Assembly: GCA_009785875.1 (NCBI GenBank)
Contig: WQUF01000362.1
Span: forward strand, 1 to 10,039
Direction: 5' to 3'
Source of the DNA: Oscillospiraceae bacterium
GTDB taxonomy: Bacteria > Bacillota > Clostridia > Clostridiales > Clostridiaceae
DNA: 10,039 bases
In this document: positions 1-5,934 of the stretch, piece by piece
Layout: every line of letters begins with the position of its first letter
Position numbering within the stretch: the stretch's first letter is position 1
Translations under genes and position numbers: made by a program
The notes under the pieces: generated by a model
Databases searched by the model: none
What the model saw: only the letters and a program-made list of their open reading frames with translations
Told to the model about the DNA's origin: nothing

Positions 1-152
1 TCAGCGATTTTCTGAGCTATTTCAGGGGTCATATTAGAATGAGAAAGAGAAACATCAATGCTTTCACAGGTGACATTTTTAAGCAAAATCTTAGGGCGCA
101 AGTCTTCTCCATAATAACCTTTTTCGTATGGGTCAAATTTACTTTTATACAT
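1..152 (-). CDS. Hypothetical protein, N-terminal part only (cut by left edge)
   Basis: An open reading frame reads leftward from an ATG at 152-150 and runs off the window with no stop in its 50 visible codons. The start is supported by a GAGAGG ribosome binding site at 165-160, seven bases upstream. The visible protein begins MYKSKFDPYEKGYYGEDLRP and continues as a mixed polar and hydrophobic sequence with no signal peptide or membrane helix, so it is probably cytoplasmic. I do not recognise the family and assign no function. It is transcribed divergently from the gene at 427. The absence of stops, the clean ribosome binding site and the ordinary codon use make it a likely real gene. The product and full length cannot be judged from this fragment. 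Confidence 0.7.
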   Translation of the reverse strand, partial: MYKSKFDPYEKGYYGEDLRPKILLKNVTCESIDVSLSHSNMTPEIAQKIA

Positions 153-271
153 TATTCTACCTCTCATAAATTATTATATATTATCTTATTAAAGTAAAAG
201 CTAAATGTTACATCCTTTAAAAAATAATTTTATATCTTGAGAGTGAAAGTCTCTTTAGTCAGCATACTTTA

Positions 272-302
272 TTGACAACATTATATGATTTCAGCATATA
301 AT
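272..302 (+). promoter_or_regulatory. Candidate sigma-A-type promoter upstream of the 427-1805 gene pair
   Basis: A perfect TTGACA (272-277) is followed after 19 bp by a perfect TATAAT (297-302). A second TATAAT lies at 303-308. The 19-bp spacer is longer than the usual 17, and the site lies about 120 bp ahead of the start codon, which would leave a long leader. Both hexamers are consensus, but in DNA this AT-rich a TATAAT can occur by chance. Confidence 0.4.
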
Positions 303-365
303 TATAATAAATATGAAGCACGCCAAATTGGGTATAATTTATGGATAAAATTTTGCAAGTATTCA

Positions 366-394
366 TTTATAACTTTATCCTACTATGATACAAT
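366..394 (+). promoter_or_regulatory. Alternative proximal promoter candidate for the 427-1805 gene pair
   Basis: TTTATA (366-371) and TACAAT (389-394) are separated by 17 bp, with a further TATAAT at 394-399. A start near 401 would give a short leader of about 25 nt ending in the ribosome binding site. The -35 box is poor. This is an alternative to the 272-302 candidate, and the sequence alone does not decide between them. Confidence 0.3.
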
Positions 395-411
395 ATAATT
401 AACTCGTGTGT

Positions 412-419
412 AGGAAGGG
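412..419 (+). promoter_or_regulatory. Ribosome binding site that fixes the start at 427
   Basis: AGGAAGGG sits seven bases before ATG 427-429. The reading frame is also open from a GTG at 406, but that GTG would place the ribosome binding site inside the coding sequence and has no such site of its own. ATG 427 is therefore the better start. Confidence 0.75.
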
Positions 420-426
420 CAATAAA

Positions 427-1347
427 ATGGGACTTGAAAATAGAAATTCAATTATGCACAGAATTAAGAGCTTATCGTTAGAAGAAAGAATTCAAAACGA
501 GATATTTAGAACTGGTTTTTTAGTAAACAATAAAGATAAATTTAAAGAAAGGGCTTCTATTTCTACAAATATCATCGATAAAGAGAATATACCTAATTTG
601 ATAAGTTATCTATTTAACCCTATGGAAAAAGTTTCTGATTTTAAATCAAGATTTACAGGAGATGAGGAGTATATTTCTGTTATAGAAGATTCTATTTTTG
701 AAATACTGTATAATTTTAAAGAAATGTCCGTACCCTATCTAAAAGATATGGTTTTAAATTCTAATCTTAAGATTAAAGTTAAAGCTATGAACATTCTCAC
801 CAGAATTGCTAAAGATTCTAAAGAAAAAGAGAGTATTGTATCATTTATAAATGAAAACATCGATGATTTAAGGTATGAAGTTATCATTCCAACTTTATAT
901 TTCATATCTTTTATTAAAGATAGCAAAGAGGTTTTAGATATTTATAACAGGTTTTTTACTTTTTATGATGAAGATTATGGGGAATACGCTGATGCATTAT
1001 ATGTTTTAGAAAATATGTATTTATATGATAAAAATGCTATAACACCTTTTCTACCTACTTTAAAAGAATATGCCCTGAATAAGAATTTTAGAAAAAGACC
1101 GACCTTAAATGGTATTTTTGTCAGGAACATGATTGGTGACGATAATGATGAAATTAATTTTTGTTTTTACGAGAGTTTAGATGAAGTAAATAATATTAGA
1201 GCTGCTTTGTTTTATACGAAGATTGTTCCAAATGATGATGATATTTATAATAGATTATCTTATTGGTATAATCAAATTCAAGACAAAGATTTAAAAAATA
1301 AGATTGAATGTGCTCTTAGAAAATATTCTGCCATTAAAGAAGCTTAA
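427..1347 (+). CDS. Hypothetical all-helical protein, possibly HEAT-like alpha-solenoid
   Basis: A 306-residue protein beginning MGLENRNSIM, with no signal peptide and no membrane segment, so it is probably cytoplasmic. The sequence is rich in Leu, Ile, Lys, Glu and Asp in amphipathic helical patterns. The middle (about residues 85-190) resembles successive helix pairs of 30-40 residues, as in HEAT/ARM-type scaffolds: one pair around SVPYLKDMVLNSNLKIKVKA and the next around ENIDDLRYEVIIPTLYFISF. I do not recognise a family and see no catalytic motif; the repeat assignment is inference from pattern. It lies 14 bp before a small membrane-protein gene with its own ribosome binding site, and a hairpin follows that gene, so the two are probably co-transcribed and may work together at the membrane. 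A protein-interaction role is the most I would suggest. Confidence 0.8.
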   Translation: MGLENRNSIMHRIKSLSLEERIQNEIFRTGFLVNNKDKFKERASISTNIIDKENIPNLISYLFNPMEKVSDFKSRFTGDEEYISVIEDSIFEILYNFKEMSVPYLKDMVLNSNLKIKVKAMNILTRIAKDSKEKESIVSFINENIDDLRYEVIIPTLYFISFIKDSKEVLDIYNRFFTFYDEDYGEYADALYVLENMYLYDKNAITPFLPTLKEYALNKNFRKRPTLNGIFVRNMIGDDNDEINFCFYESLDEVNNIRAALFYTKIVPNDDDIYNRLSYWYNQIQDKDLKNKIECALRKYSAIKEA

Positions 1348-1361
1348 AAGGAGCTTGGTTT

Positions 1362-1805
1362 ATGAAAACTGATATTGAAAGAAGAAAACCTTATAATTTT
1401 AAAATTGCTATGATAGTTGGTTACATAGGAATTGCTTTTTCTTTTATACAGTGCATGGCCATTATATATAGTATTTTTGATTATACTAGTTTTCAGTATT
1501 ATAATTTATTTTCAGTATTATTAAATATATTTGTCCTTTGCTGTGCTTTTTTTTTCATCTACAATTATAGTAAGTTTAAGCTGATATCTGGCATATCTTT
1601 AGTGGTTTTAGGTATAATATTAATTTGTTTTTTCTTAAACTTAAATTATTATAGCGGTTTAGTTGTGGTTTTATCAGGTTTCTTTGGAATAATAGAATCG
1701 ATGTATAAATCTGGCTCAAGCTTAAAAGGATATTCATATTTTACTGGACAAAATACCATATATAAATCTCAGAAGAATTTTCAAAATTTCATGCCAGAAA
1801 TATAA
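1362..1805 (+). CDS. Small four-helix integral membrane protein, function unknown
   Basis: A 147-residue protein whose ATG is preceded by AAGGAG at 1348-1353. After a short basic start (MKTDIERRKPYNFK) it has four hydrophobic segments, at roughly residues 15-38, 46-68, 74-93 and 96-112. These are separated by very short loops, and a polar tail of about 35 residues follows. The basic N-terminus predicts a cytoplasmic N-end, and four crossings then put the polar tail in the cytoplasm too. There are no charged residues within the helices, no cysteine cluster and no recognisable transporter or enzyme motif. Fourteen base pairs separate it from the upstream helical protein, suggesting an operon and possibly a membrane docking partner (inference). 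Transcription probably ends at the inverted repeat that starts 6 bp after the stop. Confidence 0.8.
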   Translation: MKTDIERRKPYNFKIAMIVGYIGIAFSFIQCMAIIYSIFDYTSFQYYNLFSVLLNIFVLCCAFFFIYNYSKFKLISGISLVVLGIILICFFLNLNYYSGLVVVLSGFFGIIESMYKSGSSLKGYSYFTGQNTIYKSQKNFQNFMPEI

Positions 1806-1810
1806 GAGGA

Positions 1811-1846
1811 TAATGAATAAACATGCGATAGCATGTTTATTCATTA
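1811..1846. terminator. Bidirectional hairpin between convergent genes
   Basis: A perfect 16-bp inverted repeat (1811-1826 with 1831-1846) has a four-base GATA loop. It lies between the stop of the membrane-protein gene (1803-1805) and the stop of the convergent glucosaminidase gene (1858-1860). Its position suggests it ends transcription from both sides. Neither side has a long uninterrupted T tract after the stem; the T-rich portion lies within the arm itself. It is thus a less canonical intrinsic terminator and could also act as an mRNA 3'-end stabiliser. Confidence 0.75.
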
Positions 1847-1857
1847 TGCAACAGTCC

Positions 1858-3081
1858 CTAATCATCTAATAAAAATAATTCATTTTCTTCGATTAAGTTG
1901 ATTAAACTTGTATCATAATCGGGATCTGTAGCATAACCACCATCTTTAATCGCTTTTGCCTGCTGTTTATAATTTTCTGCTGTAAATACTCCGCTATCGG
2001 TGTATCTTGGATTAGAAAGCAAAAATAAGCTGTGGTCGATTATGCTGCCTTCATAGTTGTCATATTTTCTAAATTCATCTTTTATTGTTACATTTCTGCT
2101 CTCATTTTCATCCCATTCAGAAGTGGTCATGGTTATTACTTCACCATTCCAATCCCCATAAGATTTTATTCCAAATATGTTCTTCCCCTCAGTGTATAAC
2201 TTAGACGACCCCCAATTACTCTCTAATATTGCTTGAGCTAAAGTGATAGAAGTAAATATTTTAAAATCTTCTTCATTAGATTTTGCACCAAAATAAATCT
2301 GACTAATGAAATCTAAATTCTGGTCAGATGCATAATTTAATTTATTGATCTTTTCCATATCATCACTTATTTTTGCTTTGCTATCTTCGCTTAGAGATTC
2401 TTCATTTGCTATATCATCCAATGACTTTACCTTTTTTGTTTTAATGGTTATGCTTTCATTTATTTCATCTTTATTTCTAAAATTTATGTCCACATAGTTT
2501 ATAGTCTTATTATTGTTTTCTAAATATTGATTTAAATCTATATTAGTCCCATCTTCCAAAATAAAATCCTTGCATAATGCGTCTATTGTATTCTTATCAG
2601 CGTTTTCAATATCGATAACATAGTTACAAGATATAGATAGAGCAGAAAGAATATCCTTCCAGTCTATACTGGTGCTATTTTCATCATTAAAATTTTTAAC
2701 TTCATTTATTATATCTTTAAAACTTATGGTAGTATTTTCATCTACTACAAATTTGTTGTAACTTTGCAATATTGAATCTAAGCTATTATCTAGTTCACCA
2801 TTTTTTTCCACTAGATCAAGAGCTAAAACCTCTTTAAAATCGATATTGGTATCATTTTTAATATTTGAGTAGGTTATTAATCGCTTGTAATGATTATAAA
2901 TTTCGCTTGATATTATTGGTGGTTCAATTTTTGGAGATTCAAAGACTCTGGATTCTATAGATTTTAAATAAAATAGCAAAATTCCTACTAATGAAAATAA
3001 AATTAACAAAAGAATTACAACAAGGACAATGACAAGGGATTTACCTTTTTTGTTTCGTGTTCTACCTCTCCTACTATGCAT
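1858..3081 (-). CDS. Membrane-anchored GH73-like N-acetylglucosaminidase (peptidoglycan hydrolase)
   Basis: A 407-residue protein. A very basic N-terminus (HSRRGRTRNKKGK) precedes one membrane helix (about residues 15-39), predicting a type II protein with its body outside the cell. A stalk of about 200 residues follows, containing a recurring motif (D/E)xTxIDfKdIL near residues 77, 115, 135 and 177. The C-terminal part (about 250-407) matches the glucosaminidase superfamily (GH73/Pfam Glucosaminidase): it has LAQAILESNWG (281-291) with the expected catalytic Glu287, then NIFGIKSYGDWNG, then a region with FRKYDNYEGSIIDHSLFL and NPRY. Known members cleave the GlcNAc-MurNAc linkage in peptidoglycan. 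I chose ATG 3081 because GGAGG lies five bases upstream of it. An in-frame ATG four codons earlier overlaps that site and has none of its own. The gene is monocistronic and convergent with the gene at 1362. Confidence 0.88.
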   Translation of the reverse strand: MHSRRGRTRNKKGKSLVIVLVVILLLILFSLVGILLFYLKSIESRVFESPKIEPPIISSEIYNHYKRLITYSNIKNDTNIDFKEVLALDLVEKNGELDNSLDSILQSYNKFVVDENTTISFKDIINEVKNFNDENSTSIDWKDILSALSISCNYVIDIENADKNTIDALCKDFILEDGTNIDLNQYLENNNKTINYVDINFRNKDEINESITIKTKKVKSLDDIANEESLSEDSKAKISDDMEKINKLNYASDQNLDFISQIYFGAKSNEEDFKIFTSITLAQAILESNWGSSKLYTEGKNIFGIKSYGDWNGEVITMTTSEWDENESRNVTIKDEFRKYDNYEGSIIDHSLFLLSNPRYTDSGVFTAENYKQQAKAIKDGGYATDPDYDTSLINLIEENELFLLDD

Positions 3082-3359
3082 TAATTCCTCCATAATATAA
3101 GGATTACTTATATATCAATAATTGTATAAATATTTTACATTAAAATAATTAAATTGTATAGTGATAAAATTATCCCTGTATTTTCCATAAGTATAGTTTT
3201 ATAAAAAATTGAAATAATATTCTTTAACATTTAAAATAAATAAAAGTATATTCTATTATATGGGAAAATAAAGAATTTGATTAAAAAAAATTAAACTAAA
3301 GTTTATATTTTAATACTAAATAAGTAAATAATTTTCCTTGATACCATTTGTTAATAATG
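3082..3359. other. AT-rich divergent intergenic region
   Basis: This is the larger part of a 345-bp gap between the divergent glucosaminidase and fhs genes. It must hold the minus-strand promoter for the glucosaminidase, but several poor -10-like boxes on that strand lack a matching -35, so I do not name one. I found no credible small gene, no strong hairpin and no riboswitch-like structure. A short imperfect palindrome (AAACT-AA-AGTTT) near 3293-3305 is too weak to call. Confidence 0.6.
3085..3091 (-). promoter_or_regulatory. Ribosome binding site that fixes the glucosaminidase start
   Basis: On the minus strand GGAGGAA (3091-3085) lies just ahead of ATG 3081-3079, with five bases between the GGAGG core and the ATG. 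The upstream in-frame ATG at 3093-3091 overlaps the first base of this site and is preceded only by AT-rich sequence. The shorter reading frame is therefore preferred. Confidence 0.75.
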
Positions 3360-3388
3360 TTGACTTTACAATTTTAGTGATATAAAAT
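3360..3388 (+). promoter_or_regulatory. Sigma-A-type promoter of fhs
   Basis: TTGACT (3360-3365), a 17-bp spacer and TAAAAT (3383-3388) give one mismatch to consensus in each box at ideal spacing. Transcription would start near 3395, leaving a leader of about 30 nt before the fhs ATG at 3427. That is too short for a riboswitch. Confidence 0.75.
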
Positions 3389-3426
3389 GTGTGGTAGTTA
3401 AACAAATACTTTATGAGGTGATAATT

Positions 3427-5109
3427 ATGAATAAGGTTGTTCCTAGCGACATAGAAATTGCTCAGGCTTGTAAAATGAAACCTATCGTGAAAATTGCAAG
3501 TAATTGCGGTATTCATGAAGATGAGATGGAGCTTTATGGAAAATATAAAGCTAAAATATCATTAGATGTTTTTGAAAGATTAAAAGATAAAAAAGATGGA
3601 AAACTTGTTTTAGTAACTGCAATCAATCCTACACCTGCAGGAGAAGGGAAATCAACTACTACAATCGGGCTTGGTCAGGCACTGAATAAAATAGGGAAAA
3701 AAGCCGTTGTTGCACTTAGGGAACCTTCATTAGGACCTGTATTCGGTATAAAAGGAGGAGCCGCTGGTGGAGGGTATTCACAAGTAGTTCCAATGGAAGA
3801 TATAAATCTTCACTTTACAGGTGATATGCATGCTATAACTGCAGCAAATAATTTATTATCTGCAGCTATAGATAATCACATTCACCAAGGAAATGCATTA
3901 AATATAGATATAAGGAATATTGTTTGGAAAAGAGTTCTGGATATGAACGATAGAGCTCTTAGAGATACAGTGGTATCATTAGGAGGTAAAGCTAACGGTT
4001 TTCCAAGAGAAGAAGGATTTATGATAACTGTTGCTTCTGAAGTTATGGCGATACTATGCCTTTCAACAAGCCTTCAAGATTTAAAGAGAAGATGTGGGGA
4101 AATAATAGTAGCATATGATTTTTCAGGAAATCCAATCAGATGCCACGATTTAAAAGTAGAAGGTGCAATGGCTCTCTTGATGAAAGATGCTATAAAGCCA
4201 AACTTAGTTCAAACACTGGAAAACACACCAGCTTTAATTCATGGTGGACCATTTGCAAATATCGCTCATGGCTGCAATTCCATCTTAGCAACAAAGCTTG
4301 CACTTAAAATCGGAGATTACTGCATCACAGAAGCAGGATTTGGAGCAGACTTAGGCGGAGAAAAATTCTTAGATATAAAATGCAGATATGGATCATTAAC
4401 ACCATCTGCTGTTGTGATTGTAGCTACAGTGAGAGCACTTAAACATAATGGTGGTGTTGCAAAACCAGATTTGAATAAAGAAAATGTGGACGCATTAAAG
4501 CAAGGATTTGTAAATCTAAAAAGGCATGTATCGAATATAAATAAATATGGTGTTCCTGCAATGGTCGCTATTAATAAGTTTTATTCTGATACTGATGATG
4601 AAATAAATACACTGTTAGAATTGTGCAATGAAATTGGAGTTAAAGCTGTAGTGAATAATTGCTTTACAGATGGCGGCGAAGGCGGAGTAGAAATGGCAGA
4701 AGCTTTAGTTAATTTAATAGATAATTCCAAGTCGGATTTTAAATTCTTGTATCCAAATGAAATGCCGCTTAAAGAAAAGATCGAAACTATTGTTAGAGAG
4801 ATATATGGCGGTGATGGAATAATATTTGAAGGCAAAGCTAAAAAGCAACTGGAGACTATTGAAAGCCTTGGATTCTCTAATTTGCCAATCTGCATGGCAA
4901 AAACTCAATACTCATTTTCTGATAATGCAAGTTTCATAGGAGCACCGACAGGATTTAAGGTTACGGTTAAAACAGTTAGAGTTTCAGCAGGTGCAGGCTT
5001 CGTAGTATGCGAGACTGGAGATATCATGACAATGCCGGGTCTTCCAAAACTACCAGCATTTGAAAAAATAGATATAGATGAAAAAGGGACTATCACAGGC
5101 TTGTTTTAA
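3427..5109 (+). CDS. fhs: Formate-tetrahydrofolate ligase (10-formyl-THF synthetase)
   Basis: A 560-residue cytoplasmic enzyme of the family's normal length. It joins formate to tetrahydrofolate at the cost of ATP, giving 10-formyl-THF. It acts in the methyl branch of the Wood-Ljungdahl pathway, in one-carbon supply and, run in reverse, in ATP formation by purine or amino-acid fermenters (family knowledge). The sequence shows the nucleotide-binding loop TPAGEGKST (residues 69-77), signature one GIKGGAAGGGYSQV (107-120), FTGDMHAITAANNLL (130-144) and signature two VATVRALKHNGG (332-343). All are intact. ATG 3427 is chosen because GAGGTG (3415-3420) precedes it. An upstream in-frame GTG at 3391 would lie at or before the predicted transcription start. 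fchA follows 27 bp later with its own ribosome binding site and no terminator between, so the two form an operon. Confidence 0.97.
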   Translation: MNKVVPSDIEIAQACKMKPIVKIASNCGIHEDEMELYGKYKAKISLDVFERLKDKKDGKLVLVTAINPTPAGEGKSTTTIGLGQALNKIGKKAVVALREPSLGPVFGIKGGAAGGGYSQVVPMEDINLHFTGDMHAITAANNLLSAAIDNHIHQGNALNIDIRNIVWKRVLDMNDRALRDTVVSLGGKANGFPREEGFMITVASEVMAILCLSTSLQDLKRRCGEIIVAYDFSGNPIRCHDLKVEGAMALLMKDAIKPNLVQTLENTPALIHGGPFANIAHGCNSILATKLALKIGDYCITEAGFGADLGGEKFLDIKCRYGSLTPSAVVIVATVRALKHNGGVAKPDLNKENVDALKQGFVNLKRHVSNINKYGVPAMVAINKFYSDTDDEINTLLELCNEIGVKAVVNNCFTDGGEGGVEMAEALVNLIDNSKSDFKFLYPNEMPLKEKIETIVREIYGGDGIIFEGKAKKQLETIESLGFSNLPICMAKTQYSFSDNASFIGAPTGFKVTVKTVRVSAGAGFVVCETGDIMTMPGLPKLPAFEKIDIDEKGTITGLF

Positions 5110-5136
5110 AGAAACATCATCATAGGAGGCTTAGTT

Positions 5137-5751
5137 ATGTATAAAGATATGACTCTTACAGAATTTTTAGAAGCTGTTTCTTCAGAAAAAGCTGAACCAG
5201 GCGGAGGCGGAGTTGCTGCTTTTGTAGCTGCACTTGGTGCGTCTCTAAGTCGAATGGTAATAAATCTCACTGTCTCAAAAAAAGAATACGAAGATGTAAA
5301 AGCCGAATTAAATTCAATTAATGAATCTCTATGTGATCTCAGCTCTCAATATTTAAATGATATAACGAAGGATGATATGGCTTTTAAGGATTTTCTAGAT
5401 TGCTTATCCCTTCCTAAGTCAAACGAGGAAGAAAAAGCTCTGAGATCAGAGAAAATGCAAAGTGCGCTTAAAAATGCAGCTAAGGTGCCTTTTGAACTTG
5501 GTAAAAAAGCATACGATACCATGGGATTTATCGAAAAAGTCATAGAGAAAGGCAATAAACAAGTCATAACAGATGGTATGATCTCTGCAATGCTTATAAG
5601 ATGCGCTGTTCTCTCAGCCTTTTTAAATGTGAAGATAAATCTTAAATCTATAAAGGATAAAGATTTCGTAAATGATCTAAAAGAAAAAATTGAATACATG
5701 GAAAAGGATATCATTGAACGAGAAAAAAACATTCTAAATGTGAACTTTTAA
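5137..5751 (+). CDS. fchA: Methenyl-THF cyclohydrolase / formimino-THF cyclodeaminase family protein
   Basis: A 204-residue protein of the FTCD_C (cyclodeaminase/cyclohydrolase) family. Family hallmarks visible are EPGGGG near the N-terminus (20-25), DDMAF (about 79-83), AAKVPFELG, and a C-terminal helical stretch with GNKQVITDGM followed by LNVKINLKSIKD. Known members either interconvert 5,10-methenyl-THF and 10-formyl-THF (FchA) or release ammonia from 5-formimino-THF. Position directly after fhs favours the cyclohydrolase role, since it would take the ligase product to methenyl-THF; sequence alone does not exclude cyclodeaminase activity. AGGAGG at 5124-5129 lies seven bases before the ATG. 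The usual next gene of acetogen-type clusters, a methylene-THF dehydrogenase, is absent: transcription ends at a strong terminator about 50 bp downstream. Confidence 0.92.
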   Translation: MYKDMTLTEFLEAVSSEKAEPGGGGVAAFVAALGASLSRMVINLTVSKKEYEDVKAELNSINESLCDLSSQYLNDITKDDMAFKDFLDCLSLPKSNEEEKALRSEKMQSALKNAAKVPFELGKKAYDTMGFIEKVIEKGNKQVITDGMISAMLIRCAVLSAFLNVKINLKSIKDKDFVNDLKEKIEYMEKDIIEREKNILNVNF

Positions 5752-5794
5752 TGAATATTTTAATTTAATTAAAAATATTTACAATTTATTCTTC

Positions 5795-5829
5795 ATTTCA
5801 AGACAAAAAAACAGTATTTCAAGACAAAA
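5795..5829 (+). repeat. 14-bp direct repeat overlapping the fchA terminator
   Basis: ATTTCAAGACAAAA occurs exactly at 5795-5808 and again at 5816-5829, with a period of 21 bp. The first copy runs into the left arm of the terminator hairpin, and the second spans its loop and the start of the right arm. It looks like a small local duplication. No regulatory role is evident. Confidence 0.7.
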
Positions 5830-5850
5830 TACTGTTTTTTTTATTTTTTT
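5805..5850 (+). terminator. Intrinsic terminator of the fhs-fchA operon
   Basis: A perfect 15-bp inverted repeat (5805-5819 with 5827-5841) has a seven-base loop CAAGACA. The core is ACAGTATT, flanked by an A-run and a T-run, and more T-rich sequence follows to 5850. The arm and tail together give a textbook A-tract/hairpin/T-tract arrangement, which could work in either direction. Confidence 0.9.
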
Positions 5851-5869
5851 CGTATAATATATACATATA

Positions 5870-5899
5870 TTTACAAATTTTAAAAAATATTGAAATAAT
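5870..5899 (+). promoter_or_regulatory. Weak candidate promoter of the vWA surface-protein gene
   Basis: TTTACA (5870-5875) and AATAAT (5894-5899) are separated by 18 bp, about 35 bp ahead of the start codon. The whole stretch is AT-repeat-rich, so the -10 call is uncertain. A separate promoter is expected because a strong terminator lies just upstream. Confidence 0.35.
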
Positions 5900-5934
5900 A
5901 TATATATGCATAATTTGTATTAGGAGGAAATAAA

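Noticed and set aside
153..271. Regulatory RNA or riboswitch in the divergent region left of 427
   Set aside because: Only a four-base-pair hairpin around 241-256 is visible. There is no extended conserved-looking structure.
406..426. GTG start seven codons upstream for the helical protein
   Set aside because: The ribosome binding site AGGAAGGG at 412-419 lies inside this extension and is correctly spaced for ATG 427. The GTG has no site of its own.
3082..3093. Earlier ATG (3093) for the glucosaminidase
   Set aside because: It overlaps the GGAGGAA ribosome binding site that serves ATG 3081 and has only AT-rich sequence upstream.
3391..3426. GTG start twelve codons upstream for fhs
   Set aside because: It lies at or before the predicted transcription start of a good promoter (3360-3388), and GAGGTG precedes ATG 3427. 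The family length of about 556-560 residues also fits the later start.
4581..5096. Minus-strand open frames within fhs
   Set aside because: They lie opposite a highly conserved enzyme gene, have no family features and no convincing start sites.
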